From Sulfuritortus calidifontis (GTDB taxonomy: Bacteria; Pseudomonadota; Gammaproteobacteria; Burkholderiales; Thiobacillaceae), in NCBI RefSeq assembly GCF_003967275.1, contig NZ_AP018721.1, positions 1,674,001 through 1,738,000 of the forward strand: DNA of 64,000 nt, given 5' to 3'. Within the stretch, counting starts at the first letter, position 1; every line of letters begins with the position of its first letter. Below the pieces are notes generated by a model, which saw only the letters and a program-made list of their open reading frames with translations, did not search any database and was not told where the DNA came from. A program made the position numbers and the translations under genes. Positions 16,855 to 25,462 of this stretch are shown here, in pieces.

Positions 16855-17970
16855 TCAGGTCGGCAAATCGCCCGGCAGCGGCGGCAGCACGCTGGGCTCG
16901 GCCGCGACTGCCTGCTCGCCGTGGATCAACAGATGGAACTGGCGCGGCGAATCGGCGTTCTCCTCGGCCACGTCGTAGCTGATGCGGCCATCGCGGTAGA
17001 GCTGGGCCAGGGCCTGGTCGAAGGTCTGCGCCTCGCCCATCAGGTGTTCTTCCATGCGCTGCTTGATCTCATCCAGCCGGCCTTCGCGGATGAGCTGCTT
17101 CATGCCGGGGTCGGCGACGAAGATCTCCAGCGCCGCCACCCGCTGGCCGTCGACCGTGCGCACCAGGCGCTGGGCGACGATGGCGACCAGGCAGGAGGCC
17201 AAGTCGAACAGGATGGTGTTGCGCTGCTCGAGCGGGAAGAAGTTGACGATGCGGGTGAGCGCCTGGTGGCTGTTGATCGCGTGCAACGAGGACAGGCAGA
17301 GCTGGCCGGTGTTGGCGTAGTTGATGACGTGGCGCATGGTCTCGCGGTCGCGGGTCTCGCCGATCATGATCATGTCCGGGGCCTCGCGCAGGGCGTTGGT
17401 CAGGGCGCTGTCGTAGGAATCGGTGTCGGCCCCGATCTCGCGCTGGCTGATCACCGACTGCTTGCGTTGAAAGACGATTTCGATCGGGTCTTCCACGGTG
17501 AGGATGTGGCCCGGCATATTGGCATTGCGGTGCTCGAGCATGGCGGCCATGGTGGTCGACTTGCCCGAGCCGGTAGCGCCCACGACCAGGAGCAGGCCGT
17601 GCTTCTCCAGCGCCAGATGACCCAGGATGGGCGGCAGGCCGAGTTCGGCCAGATCGGGCACGGTGGCGGACAGCCGGCGGATGACCATGGCGACGCTGCC
17701 GCGCTGGCGGTAGAGGTTGACCCGGAAGCGGCCGACGCCCTCCTGGCTGTAGCCGAAGTTCAGCTCGTTGCGCGACTCGAACTGGCGGATGCGCTCGGCG
17801 TCCATCAGCTCGTAGGCCAGCTGCTTGACGCCATCGGCGGTGAGATCGGGCATGGCGATGGGGTGGACGATGCCGGCGACCTTGATGCCGACCGGCGCCC
17901 CGGCGGTGAAGAACAGGTCGGAGGCCTGCTTCTGGACCATCGCCTGCAGCAGTTGGGTGATTGCGGACAT
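16855..17970 (-). CDS. pilU: Type IV pilus retraction ATPase, PilU type
   Basis: The 371-residue hexameric ATPase powers pilus retraction together with PilT. The Walker A motif GATGSGKST is at residues 131-139. The Asp box and Walker B region (ILTVEDPIE, MIMIGETRDRETM) and the His box (LCLSSLHAINSHQALTRIVNFFP) follow. The NYANTGQLCLSSLHA and NFFPLEQRN wording and the extra C-terminal tail fit PilU better than PilT. GGGGAGT precedes the ATG. Minor pilin and pilY1 genes lie elsewhere in the window (41.6-48.3 kb). Confidence 0.9.
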   Translation of the reverse strand: MSAITQLLQAMVQKQASDLFFTAGAPVGIKVAGIVHPIAMPDLTADGVKQLAYELMDAERIRQFESRNELNFGYSQEGVGRFRVNLYRQRGSVAMVIRRLSATVPDLAELGLPPILGHLALEKHGLLLVVGATGSGKSTTMAAMLEHRNANMPGHILTVEDPIEIVFQRKQSVISQREIGADTDSYDSALTNALREAPDMIMIGETRDRETMRHVINYANTGQLCLSSLHAINSHQALTRIVNFFPLEQRNTILFDLASCLVAIVAQRLVRTVDGQRVAALEIFVADPGMKQLIREGRLDEIKQRMEEHLMGEAQTFDQALAQLYRDGRISYDVAEENADSPRQFHLLIHGEQAVAAEPSVLPPLPGDLPT

Positions 17971-18066
17971 GACACTCCCCTCATCTTTTGTTCAAGATAG
18001 CGCAGAACTCGGCGGCGCGCAGTTGGACTAATATCTAGCCCAAACAAAAAAGGATGGAGACCGCAC

Positions 18067-19143
18067 ATGCCTATCGCGCACCTCGCCACCCGTGTCTGGC
18101 CCGCCCTGTTCAGCCTGTTCCTGGGACTGCCCGCCTTGGCCGCCGAACCCACCGCGAAGCGGGGCCAGTTTCTCGGCGCCATGGCCACCGAATACCCGGC
18201 CTGGTTCAAGCACAGCTTTCTCGACCTCAGGGAAGACATCGCCGAGGCAAGCGCCACCGGCAAGCGGGTGATGATCATCTTCCATCAGGACAATTGCCCT
18301 TATTGCAATATCCTGGTCGAGCGCAACCTCAGCCAGAAGGCGATCGAAACGGCGATGCGCGAGCGGTTCGACGTAGTGGCGCTCAACATGTGGGGCGACC
18401 GCGAGGTCACCGGCCTCGACGGCAAGGCCTACACCGAGAAGAGCTTCGCCGCCGCGAACAAGGTGCAGTTCACCCCGACCATCCTGTTCTTCGACGAGGC
18501 CGGCCGGATGATCCTGCGGCTGAATGGCTACCTGCCGCCGGCCCGGTTCAAGGCTGCGCTCGACTATGTCGGCCAGCGCCAGGAAACAGCCATGAGCTAC
18601 CGCGACTATGCCGCGGCCCACGAGCCGGCGCCGGCCAGAGGCGAGATGCATCGCGAGGACTTCTTCCGTCCCGCGCCTTTCGATCTCACGCGCCAGGCGA
18701 CGAGCGGCCGGCCGCTCGCCGTGTTCTTCGAGCAGAAGGATTGCCCGGCCTGCGACGAGCTGCACGGCAGGGTGCTGCCCGATGCCGCCACCCGGCAGGT
18801 GATCGGCAAGTTCCACGCCATTCAGCTCAATATGTGGGGCAACGAGCCGGTAACCCTGCCCGACGGCCGCCGGACCACGGCGCGGGAATGGGCCCGTGCG
18901 CTCGACGTGAAATACGCGCCCACCCTGGTGTTGTTCGACCCGGCAGGCCGCGAGGTCATCCGGGCCGAGGCCTTCTTCAAGGTCTTCCACGTCCAGGGGA
19001 TCTTCAGCTATGTGGAAAGCGGCGCCTACAAGAAGGAACCCAGTTTCCAGCGCTATCTCGAGGCCAAGGCCAGCGCCATCCGCGCCACCGGCCAGGACGT
19101 CGACATCTGGCGCCTGGCCGACGAGCCCGCCGGCCAGAAGTAA
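18067..19143 (+). CDS. Secreted tandem thioredoxin-fold protein (two SoxW-like domains)
   Basis: The 358-residue protein has a signal peptide (to about residue 26) followed by two SoxW/thioredoxin-like domains. Domain 1 has CPYC at residues 77-80 (FHQDNCPYCN) and domain 2 has CPAC at 226-229 (FEQKDCPACD). Each domain then shows the same tail wording: ALNMWGDREVTGLDG with FTPTILFFDEAGR, and QLNMWGNEPVTLPDG with YAPTLVLFDPAGREV. SoxW proteins are thiol-disulfide reductants linked to Sox sulfur oxidation. Two active sites in one chain would allow two-step transfer or scaffolded action. AAGGA lies before the ATG at 18067. Divergent from pilU. Confidence 0.85.
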   Translation: MPIAHLATRVWPALFSLFLGLPALAAEPTAKRGQFLGAMATEYPAWFKHSFLDLREDIAEASATGKRVMIIFHQDNCPYCNILVERNLSQKAIETAMRERFDVVALNMWGDREVTGLDGKAYTEKSFAAANKVQFTPTILFFDEAGRMILRLNGYLPPARFKAALDYVGQRQETAMSYRDYAAAHEPAPARGEMHREDFFRPAPFDLTRQATSGRPLAVFFEQKDCPACDELHGRVLPDAATRQVIGKFHAIQLNMWGNEPVTLPDGRRTTAREWARALDVKYAPTLVLFDPAGREVIRAEAFFKVFHVQGIFSYVESGAYKKEPSFQRYLEAKASAIRATGQDVDIWRLADEPAGQK

Positions 19144-19152
19144 AATCGACTG

Positions 19153-19557
19153 ATGAAACAGACCAAGACCAGCGATCCCCTCTGCCCCTGCGGCTCGGGT
19201 CGTGCCCTGGCGGCCTGCTGCGGCCGCTATTTGGAAGGCAATGCCAGCCCGCCCGATGCCGAGGCCCTGATGCGCTCGCGCTATACCGCCTATGTGCTGC
19301 TGAAACCGGACTACCTGCTCGCCAGCTGGCACCCGGACACCCGGCCGGCCACGCTCGATCTGGCCGAGCCGCCGGTGCCGAAATGGCTGGGCCTGGAGGT
19401 CAAGCGGCACGCCCCGCTCGACACCGACCATGCCACGGTCGAATTCGTCGCCCGCTACAAGGTCGGCGGCCGCGGCCACCGCCTGCACGAGTGCAGCCGG
19501 TTCGAGCGCATCGACGGCCGCTGGTATTACCGGGACGGCGAGTTCCGGGGGACCTGA
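19153..19557 (+). CDS. YchJ family SEC-C motif protein
   Basis: This 134-residue YchJ (UPF0225) protein has the SEC-C zinc motif CPCGSG (residues 11-16) and a CC pair at 22-23, then the family core MRSRYTAYVLLKPDYLLASWHP and ARYKVGGRGHRLHECSRFERIDGRWYYRDG. YchJ proteins are small zinc-binding proteins of unknown role. The start is 9 bases after the tandem-thioredoxin stop, suggesting one transcript. Confidence 0.93.
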   Translation: MKQTKTSDPLCPCGSGRALAACCGRYLEGNASPPDAEALMRSRYTAYVLLKPDYLLASWHPDTRPATLDLAEPPVPKWLGLEVKRHAPLDTDHATVEFVARYKVGGRGHRLHECSRFERIDGRWYYRDGEFRGT

Positions 19558-19693
19558 GCCGCGCAAGATTGCGACAACCCTGACTGCCGCCCCGCCGGCG
19601 GCAGCCGGCAAACCCGGCCATCCCGCTAAACTCTGCTAAGTTTCTGTCCGATAACCGGTCATCCGGGCCACTTCCTCCTGATATCGCCAAACA

Positions 19694-21643
19694 GTGACCG
19701 ACACGACTCAAGACCCAGCCGACTCCCCAGCGGGCGACATATTCATGTTGCCGGGCTTCGTTCGCCGTACCGAACGGGGTCTTGAGGTCGATCTGGCCGT
19801 GCTCGAACCGGGCGAGGATTTCCGCAAATTCGTCGAGCGGGTATTCGGCGGTGGCCTGCTGTTCCGCGGTCTCGATTATGCCAACTTCCACAAGCTGCTC
19901 TACGATGCCGAGGCGCTCGAACAGACGCGGCGCCAGTTCGAACAGGCCGGCAAGAAACCGGAGTTGTTCCTGGCCACGGACATCGCGCCCTTTGCCGAGG
20001 CCCGGCGCCCGCTCTATCGTGGCTTCAAGCTCGACGAGGATGGCGCCTCGGCGGAATATTTCTTCGAGCCCCTGATCATCGATGTCGCCGCCGAGGAATC
20101 TGAATCAGGCGAGGCCATGGCCGGTGGCCGCCAGCGCGAGATCGCCCAGGCCACCCAGCTGGACTTCGACGAATTCATCGCCGCCGCCTGGGACAAGGGC
20201 CTGCGCTTCGGTCTCGATGCCGCCGCGATCAAGGCCAATATCCAGAAGAACAGGCCCGAGCGGGTGGCCATCGCCCGGATGCTGCCGCCCACACCCGGCA
20301 CCGATGCCAGCGTGGTCGAGAAGACCGACGCCCTGCATCGCAGCGACGCGCCGAAAAAACTGCCCGACGGCCGCATCGACCTGCGTAGCTTCAGCAACCG
20401 CTTTCCCCAGGTCAAGGCCGGCACCCGCCTGATGATGAAGGTCCGGCGAGTGCTGGGCAAAGCCGGCCGCGACGTGGCAGGCCAGGTGCTCGAACCGGAG
20501 TTGCCAGAGGACTTCGACATCACCACCCTCGCCGGTCCCGGTACCCGCATCGACAGCAGCAAAGAGGGCGACTACATCGTCGCCGCGATGGACGGTTTCC
20601 TCAATCTCGACACCGACACCCACCAGCTTTCGGTGACCGAGAAGATCATCAACAAGGAAGGCGTCAGCCTGCGCACCACGGGCGACGTCAGCTTCAAGTG
20701 CGACGAATACGAGGAGCATGGCGAGGTGCAGGAGCAGCGGGAGGTCAAGGGCAGGCACATGACCTTCATGAACAACGTCTTCGGCAACATCCTGTCGGAT
20801 GGCGGCCGGATCGTGATCAAGAGCAATCTCTCCGGCGGCTCGGCCAGAAGCCCAGGCGGCAGCATCAGCGTCGAGGGCAACGCCTCGCGTGCGACGATCG
20901 AGGCCAAGGGCGGCGAGATCGAACTGAACTACGTCGACAGCTCAGTCATCATCGGTCGCTCGGTGCGGATCAAACATGCCGTGGCCTGCGACATCTACGC
21001 CGACGAACTCTATATCGAACTGGCCGAGGGCTGCGCCATCGCCGCCAGTCAGGTGCGGATCGACATGAGCCGGGCCAGACGGGGGGTGGAGACCCTGGTC
21101 AATATCCTGGTACCCAACGCCGCCCTGTACGAGCAGCAGATGGCGGAACTGAACCAGGCCAAGTCGGACGCCGCCAGCCTGATCAAGAACAAGAGCCTGG
21201 AGGTGCAGACGCTAACCAATCAGCCGGCGCTGAAGACCTTTCTCAATGTGCAGCAGAAGCTCAAGGCCGGCGAGATCAGCCTGACGCCCGAACAGAAGGC
21301 GGACTTCCAGCGATTGCAGGCCAAGGTGATGCAACCGCTGCAGCAATTGCAGATCGCCCGGCAGCAGATGCTGGCCGGTCGCAATCAACTGGAAGAGCTG
21401 GATCGGCAGATCGGGCAGCTGCATCAGGCGCATCAGGCCATGGTCAGCAGCATCGGCTGCCAGCTCGCCGCCGTCGACGGCGAAACCCTGGTGCGCACCG
21501 TCTCGCTCCAGACCGACGAGCCTTCGATCGGCGACCTGCCGGCCGCGCAATTGCGCGCCCGTCTGCGCGAAGCCGGGGTCGGCGAGAAATTGTTCGCCAA
21601 CGACATCGGCAGCCTCGACTGGCAATTCACCAATCCCGCCTGA
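19694..21643 (+). CDS. Second FapA family (DUF342) protein
   Basis: The 649-residue protein is a longer DUF342 relative. A unique N-terminal 170 residues precedes FapA-type beta-helix repeats (about 300-450, e.g. GGRIVIKSNLSGGSARSPGGSISVEGNASRATIEAKGGEIELNY). Next comes a long coiled coil (about 475-585, glutamine-rich QLQIARQQMLAGRNQLEELDRQIGQLHQAH) and a short C-terminus. The GTG at 19694 is used but lacks a good ribosome site; an ATG at 19745 is an alternative. The presence of two DUF342 genes suggests a role beyond flagella, none of whose genes are in the window. Confidence 0.8.
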   Translation: MTDTTQDPADSPAGDIFMLPGFVRRTERGLEVDLAVLEPGEDFRKFVERVFGGGLLFRGLDYANFHKLLYDAEALEQTRRQFEQAGKKPELFLATDIAPFAEARRPLYRGFKLDEDGASAEYFFEPLIIDVAAEESESGEAMAGGRQREIAQATQLDFDEFIAAAWDKGLRFGLDAAAIKANIQKNRPERVAIARMLPPTPGTDASVVEKTDALHRSDAPKKLPDGRIDLRSFSNRFPQVKAGTRLMMKVRRVLGKAGRDVAGQVLEPELPEDFDITTLAGPGTRIDSSKEGDYIVAAMDGFLNLDTDTHQLSVTEKIINKEGVSLRTTGDVSFKCDEYEEHGEVQEQREVKGRHMTFMNNVFGNILSDGGRIVIKSNLSGGSARSPGGSISVEGNASRATIEAKGGEIELNYVDSSVIIGRSVRIKHAVACDIYADELYIELAEGCAIAASQVRIDMSRARRGVETLVNILVPNAALYEQQMAELNQAKSDAASLIKNKSLEVQTLTNQPALKTFLNVQQKLKAGEISLTPEQKADFQRLQAKVMQPLQQLQIARQQMLAGRNQLEELDRQIGQLHQAHQAMVSSIGCQLAAVDGETLVRTVSLQTDEPSIGDLPAAQLRARLREAGVGEKLFANDIGSLDWQFTNPA

Positions 21644-21662
21644 CTATCCAGCAATTATTTGG

Positions 21663-21689
21663 CCGGAAATTTTCTGCCACAATTTCCGG
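21663..21689. promoter_or_regulatory. Inverted repeat upstream of the cold-shock promoter
   Basis: CCGGAAATT (21663-21671) and AATTTCCGG (21681-21689) form a perfect 9-base inverted repeat. It lies 20 bases after the DUF342 stop and ends one base before the cspA -35 box. With no T-run it is a poor terminator; it may act as both transcript end and operator. Confidence 0.4.
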
Positions 21690-21718
21690 TTGACCGCATT
21701 TTGCCAACCGCGTATAAG
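21690..21718 (+). promoter_or_regulatory. Sigma-70 promoter of the cold-shock gene
   Basis: TTGACC (21690-21695) and TATAAG (21713-21718) are separated by 17 bases. Transcription from about 21725 would give a leader of roughly 118 bases, consistent with the long thermosensitive leaders of CspA-type mRNAs. Confidence 0.75.
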
Positions 21719-21842
21719 GCGAACTGTGTTTGGTTTCAAGCTGTAAGCAGTATGGTCACAGCCAGATGCCACCTTGAGATGCGAACATGCTGTACCGCTG
21801 GGGCAACCCGGTTTTTTATCGTTTTGATTAAGGATTGATTCA

Positions 21843-22046
21843 ATGGCAACTGGTACCGTGAAATGGTTCAACGAGACCAAGGGCTTCGGCTTCATCACCC
21901 CCGACGGCGGCGGTGAGGACGTGTTCGCCCACTTCTCCGCTATCAACATGAGCGGCTTCAAGACCCTGAAGGATGGCCAGCGCGTCTCCTTCGAGATCGT
22001 CCAGGGTCCCAAGGGCAAGCAGGCCTCCAACATCCAGGCCGCATAA
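21843..22046 (+). CDS. cspA: Cold-shock protein, CspA type
   Basis: This 67-residue single-domain OB-fold protein binds single-stranded RNA. RNP1 is visible in KGFGFITP and RNP2 in DVFAHFSAI, with the typical start [16 protein letters not shown] and end [13 protein letters not shown]. The long AT-rich leader and strong promoter fit cold-shock or general RNA-chaperone regulation. A terminator follows directly. Confidence 0.95.
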   Translation: MATGTVKWFNETKGFGFITPDGGGEDVFAHFSAINMSGFKTLKDGQRVSFEIVQGPKGKQASNIQAA

Positions 22047-22061
22047 CCGACCTAGATTTTG

Positions 22062-22090
22062 AAAACCGGGGCTTCGGCCCCGGTTTTTTT
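22062..22090 (+). terminator. Intrinsic terminator of the cold-shock gene
   Basis: An 11-base stem AAAACCGGGGC closed by a TTCG tetraloop pairs with GCCCCGGTTTT and runs into seven Ts. It lies 15 bases after the stop; the palindrome can also serve the convergent patatin gene. Confidence 0.92.
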
Positions 22091-22121
22091 ATGGGCGCTC
22101 GCTCCGTATCATCCCTTCGCG

Positions 22122-23027
22122 CTAAGGCGCGCCTCCCATTTCCCGTCTTTGTTGCAGTTTTGCCTTGAGTGCCGGCAACACGGCCTGCGCCGCCCGTTCG
22201 CCGGCGAGGATGGCCGCATGCCGGGCATCGAAGTCGATCGACTTCACCTCCGGCATCACCGGCTGGATCAGGGCCTCGGCCTCCTGCAGCTCCTGCCGCT
22301 TGATCGCCTGGCCCATGATCGCCGTGGTCTGCAGGATGGTGCCGACCGTACCGGAGACCTGCTGTTCGGCCGGGCGCGTGGAGATGTCGATGGCGATGAC
22401 GAAGTCCGCCCCCATCTCGCGCGCAAGCCGCACCGGCACCGGCGCCACCAGGCCGCCGTCGACATAGTCCTTGCCGCCGATGCGCACCGGCTGGAACACA
22501 CCGGGCACGCTGGAGGAGGCGCGCACGGCCATGCCGGTGTTGCCCCGGCGAAAGACGATGGCCTTGCCGGTCTGCAAGTCGGTGGCCACGATGCCGAGCG
22601 GCCGTGCCAATTGCTCGATCGGCCGGTTGCGCACCATGCGGTTGACGTAGTTCTGCAGGGCCTCGCCCTTGATCACCCCGCCGTACTGGCCGAGAAAGGG
22701 CACGGCCCAGTCGGCGATCTCGTTCTCGTCCATCTTCAGCGCCAGCTCGTGCAGTTGGTAGCCGGAATAGCCGGCGGCATAGAGGGCGCCGATCACGCTG
22801 CCGGCGCTGGTGCCGCAGATCAGGTCGGGCACGATGCCGTTGGCCTCGAGCACCTTGATCGCGCCGATGTGGGCGAAACCGCGGGCGGCGCCGCCGCCCA
22901 GGGCCAGACCGATGCGCACAGGGCGCGGCTTGGGCGGCTCGACCAGCACCGGGGCGCAAGCCGAGAGCAGCAAGGCAGGCAGGGCCAGGCACAGGCGCCG
23001 GCGCAGGGTGGAAGACGGGGAAGGCAT
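22122..23027 (-). CDS. Patatin-like phospholipase lipoprotein, RssA type
   Basis: The 301-residue product has a lipoprotein signal with the lipobox LLSAC, then a patatin domain. GGGAARGFAHIG is the oxyanion hole, GTSAGS the nucleophile elbow and VDGGLVAPVPV the catalytic Asp. Such proteins are membrane-anchored serine esterases acting on lipids. The ATG at 23027 is preferred because it places a typical lipoprotein signal at the N-terminus; an in-frame ATG at 23063 would add a hydrophobic stretch. It has no close same-strand neighbours. Confidence 0.85.
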   Translation of the reverse strand: MPSPSSTLRRRLCLALPALLLSACAPVLVEPPKPRPVRIGLALGGGAARGFAHIGAIKVLEANGIVPDLICGTSAGSVIGALYAAGYSGYQLHELALKMDENEIADWAVPFLGQYGGVIKGEALQNYVNRMVRNRPIEQLARPLGIVATDLQTGKAIVFRRGNTGMAVRASSSVPGVFQPVRIGGKDYVDGGLVAPVPVRLAREMGADFVIAIDISTRPAEQQVSGTVGTILQTTAIMGQAIKRQELQEAEALIQPVMPEVKSIDFDARHAAILAGERAAQAVLPALKAKLQQRREMGGAP

Positions 23028-23134
23028 CAACAGGGATATCCAGGCAAAAACGGCCGTTAGCATAGCCCAAGTACCCAAATCGCCGGAACAGTGATACAAG
23101 GCAGGTCTCACGCCGAAACCATCATGAGGGCAGC

Positions 23135-24241
23135 ATGGGCATCCTGGACGACTGGGTCACCGAGCAAGGCCTGGATCGAGAGGTCTTGCACGACTATTTC
23201 GACACGATCAGCGAAAACGCCCACGTCGTCGAGCGCGAGATCGCCCACCTGCGGGAGAATCCGCGCGACCCGAAGCCGGTGACCGAGTTGTTCCGGCTGT
23301 TCCACAATTTGAAAGGCGATGCCCGGCTCTGCCGCTTCCAGCTGGGCGACGAGCTGGCCCATCAGCTCGAATCGATCCTGGGCCGGCTGCGCAGCGGCGA
23401 GATCCACATCACCGAGCTGCTGGCCGAGACCCTGCTCTTGGCCTATGACCGGCTCGAGCTGATGGTCGGCGCACTACTCAACAACAAGCCGACCGCGCAC
23501 ATCAAGTTCGAGCAGGTGATCCAGGGCCTGAGCGACCTGGCCCGGGCCGAGCCGGGCGAGATCGACATGGTTGCCCAGGACCTGATCGAGCACGTCGCCG
23601 GCTTCCGTCCGGCGGTGCATGCCGCCACCCCGGCCGTCATCCCGCTTGCCGCCATGGAGGCGGCCGCCGACAACCGCACCGGCGATCTCCTGTTCTTCCG
23701 TTCGCTCGCCTTGCAGCTCGAACAGCGCTCGCCCCTGTTCTACGGCCGCACCGCGCGCAACCTGCAGCTGGCCCATTCGATCAACGAGGCGGCCGGCAAG
23801 CCAGTCGATCCCTTGCAGCTGGAGGTGGCGGTCTATCTGCACGATGTCGGCATGATGTTCCTGCCAGAATCGGTCTGGCTGAAGCCGGGCAGTCTGAGCC
23901 CGACGGAGCGATCGCTGCTGCAGCGGCACACCGACTACGCGGCCGGCCTGCTCGCCCGCATGCCGGGCTGGGACGAGGCCGTGAGCATCGTCGCCCAGCA
24001 TCACGAAAAGCCGGATGGCCGCGGCTACCCGGCCGGGCTCAAGGCCGAGCAGATCTGCCCCGGCGCCAAGCTGATGGCCATCGTCGATGCCTTCGAGGCG
24101 GTGATGCTCAAGCAGGGCCACCGCGGCCCCGCCCGCTCCATGCTGCGGGCGGCGGCCGAGATCAATGCCGCCGAGCAGCAGTTCGCCGCGGAGTGGATCG
24201 CGCCGTTCAACAGCGTGATCCGCAGCATGCTGGGGGAGTGA
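23135..24241 (+). CDS. HPt-domain HD-GYP protein (phosphorelay-linked c-di-GMP phosphodiesterase)
   Basis: The 368-residue cytosolic protein joins an N-terminal histidine phosphotransfer domain (LFHNLKGDAR, phospho-His57) to a C-terminal HD-GYP domain. The HD-GYP domain carries metal ligands in YLHDVGM (His236-Asp237) and HHEKPDGRGYP (His289-Pro299). HD-GYP proteins hydrolyse cyclic di-GMP. A receiver domain is the usual partner of HD-GYP; an HPt domain is rarer and would let a hybrid kinase such as the one at 2877 feed it. Divergent from the patatin gene. Confidence 0.87.
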   Translation: MGILDDWVTEQGLDREVLHDYFDTISENAHVVEREIAHLRENPRDPKPVTELFRLFHNLKGDARLCRFQLGDELAHQLESILGRLRSGEIHITELLAETLLLAYDRLELMVGALLNNKPTAHIKFEQVIQGLSDLARAEPGEIDMVAQDLIEHVAGFRPAVHAATPAVIPLAAMEAAADNRTGDLLFFRSLALQLEQRSPLFYGRTARNLQLAHSINEAAGKPVDPLQLEVAVYLHDVGMMFLPESVWLKPGSLSPTERSLLQRHTDYAAGLLARMPGWDEAVSIVAQHHEKPDGRGYPAGLKAEQICPGAKLMAIVDAFEAVMLKQGHRGPARSMLRAAAEINAAEQQFAAEWIAPFNSVIRSMLGE

Positions 24242-24292
24242 GTTTTCCCCGCACCTCGTGGTAAGGTGTGTTTTTGATTCGCCGCATTGCCC

Positions 24293-25462
24293 ATGTCCGT
24301 CATCGACCGCCTTCACCAAAAGCGCGAACGCCTGATCGCGCTGCGCCATGAACTGCACGCCCACCCGGAACTCTCCTTCGAGGAGGCACGCACCAGCGAG
24401 CTGGTCGCCCGGACCCTGAGCGCGGCCGGCATCGAGGTGCACCGCGGCCTGGCCGGCACCGGCGTGATCGGCCTGCTCAAATGCGGCGACAGCCCGCGCA
24501 TGATCGGCCTGCGCGCCGACATGGACGCCCTGCCGATCCAGGAACAGAACCTCTTCCCCCACCGCTCGAAGCACGACGGCAAGATGCACGCCTGCGGCCA
24601 CGACGGCCATACCGCCATGCTGCTGGCGGCCGCCGAGCATCTGGCCGAAACCAAATCATTCGACGGCAGCGTGGCCTTCATCTTCCAGCCGGCCGAGGAG
24701 ACCGTGGGCGGCGCCCGAGTGATGATCGAAGAGGGCCTGTTCGAGCGTTTCCCGGTCGAGCGCGTGTTCGGCATGCACAACTGGCCTGGCCTGCCGGCCG
24801 GGCAATTCGCCATCCACAGCGGCCCGGTCATGGCCTGCGCCGACCAGTTCGACATCACCCTCCGCGGCCACGGCGCCCATGCCGCCATGCCGCATCAGGG
24901 TTTCGACCCGGTGGTGGCCGGCGCCGCCCTGGTGCAGGCCCTGCAAGGCGTGGTCTCGCGCAACGTCGACCCGCTCGACGCCGTGGTGCTCAGCATCACC
25001 CGGTTCCAGGCGGGCGAGGCCTACAACGTGATCCCGGACGTGGTGACCCTGGGCGGCACCGTGCGCGCCTTCCGGCCCGAGGTACAGGATCAGGCCGAGG
25101 CGGCAATGGAACGCATCTGCGCCGGCATCGGCGCCGCCCATGGGGTGCAGGTCGCGCTCGACTATCGGCGCGGCTATCCGCCGACGGTGAACACCACGGC
25201 CGAGGCCGAGACCTGCCGCCGCGTGATCGCGCAGCTGGTCGGCGAGCCCAATGCCCGCACCGACCTCAGGCCCTCGATGGGGGCGGAAGACTTCGCCTAC
25301 ATGCTGAAGGAAAAGCCCGGCTGCTATGTCTGGATCGGCAACGGCCTGGGCGAAGGCGGCTGCATGCTGCACAACCCGCATTACGACTTCAACGACGACA
25401 TCCTCACCCTGGGCGCCAGCTATTGGGTGCGCCTGGTCGAGCACCTGCTGGCCAAGGCCTGA
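24293..25462 (+). CDS. M20 family amidohydrolase (hippurate/IAA-amino acid hydrolase type)
   Basis: The 389-residue metallopeptidase-family enzyme hydrolyses N-acyl amino acids or related amides. It has the family start RHELHAHPELSFEE, the metal ligands in MHACGHDGHTAMLL, FQPAEETVGGA and the dimerisation-lid region GHGAHAAMPHQGFDPV. The closing DFAYML and HNPHYDFND segments are conserved. The ATG at 24293 is used; a TTG two codons earlier is possible. No signal peptide. The next gene is convergent and ends 1 base later. Confidence 0.93.
   Translation: MSVIDRLHQKRERLIALRHELHAHPELSFEEARTSELVARTLSAAGIEVHRGLAGTGVIGLLKCGDSPRMIGLRADMDALPIQEQNLFPHRSKHDGKMHACGHDGHTAMLLAAAEHLAETKSFDGSVAFIFQPAEETVGGARVMIEEGLFERFPVERVFGMHNWPGLPAGQFAIHSGPVMACADQFDITLRGHGAHAAMPHQGFDPVVAGAALVQALQGVVSRNVDPLDAVVLSITRFQAGEAYNVIPDVVTLGGTVRAFRPEVQDQAEAAMERICAGIGAAHGVQVALDYRRGYPPTVNTTAEAETCRRVIAQLVGEPNARTDLRPSMGAEDFAYMLKEKPGCYVWIGNGLGEGGCMLHNPHYDFNDDILTLGASYWVRLVEHLLAKA

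Noticed and set aside
18028-19611. 527-codon minus-strand frame opposite the tandem thioredoxin gene
   Set aside because: Shadow frame; the plus-strand gene has signal peptide, two CxxC domains and a ribosome site.
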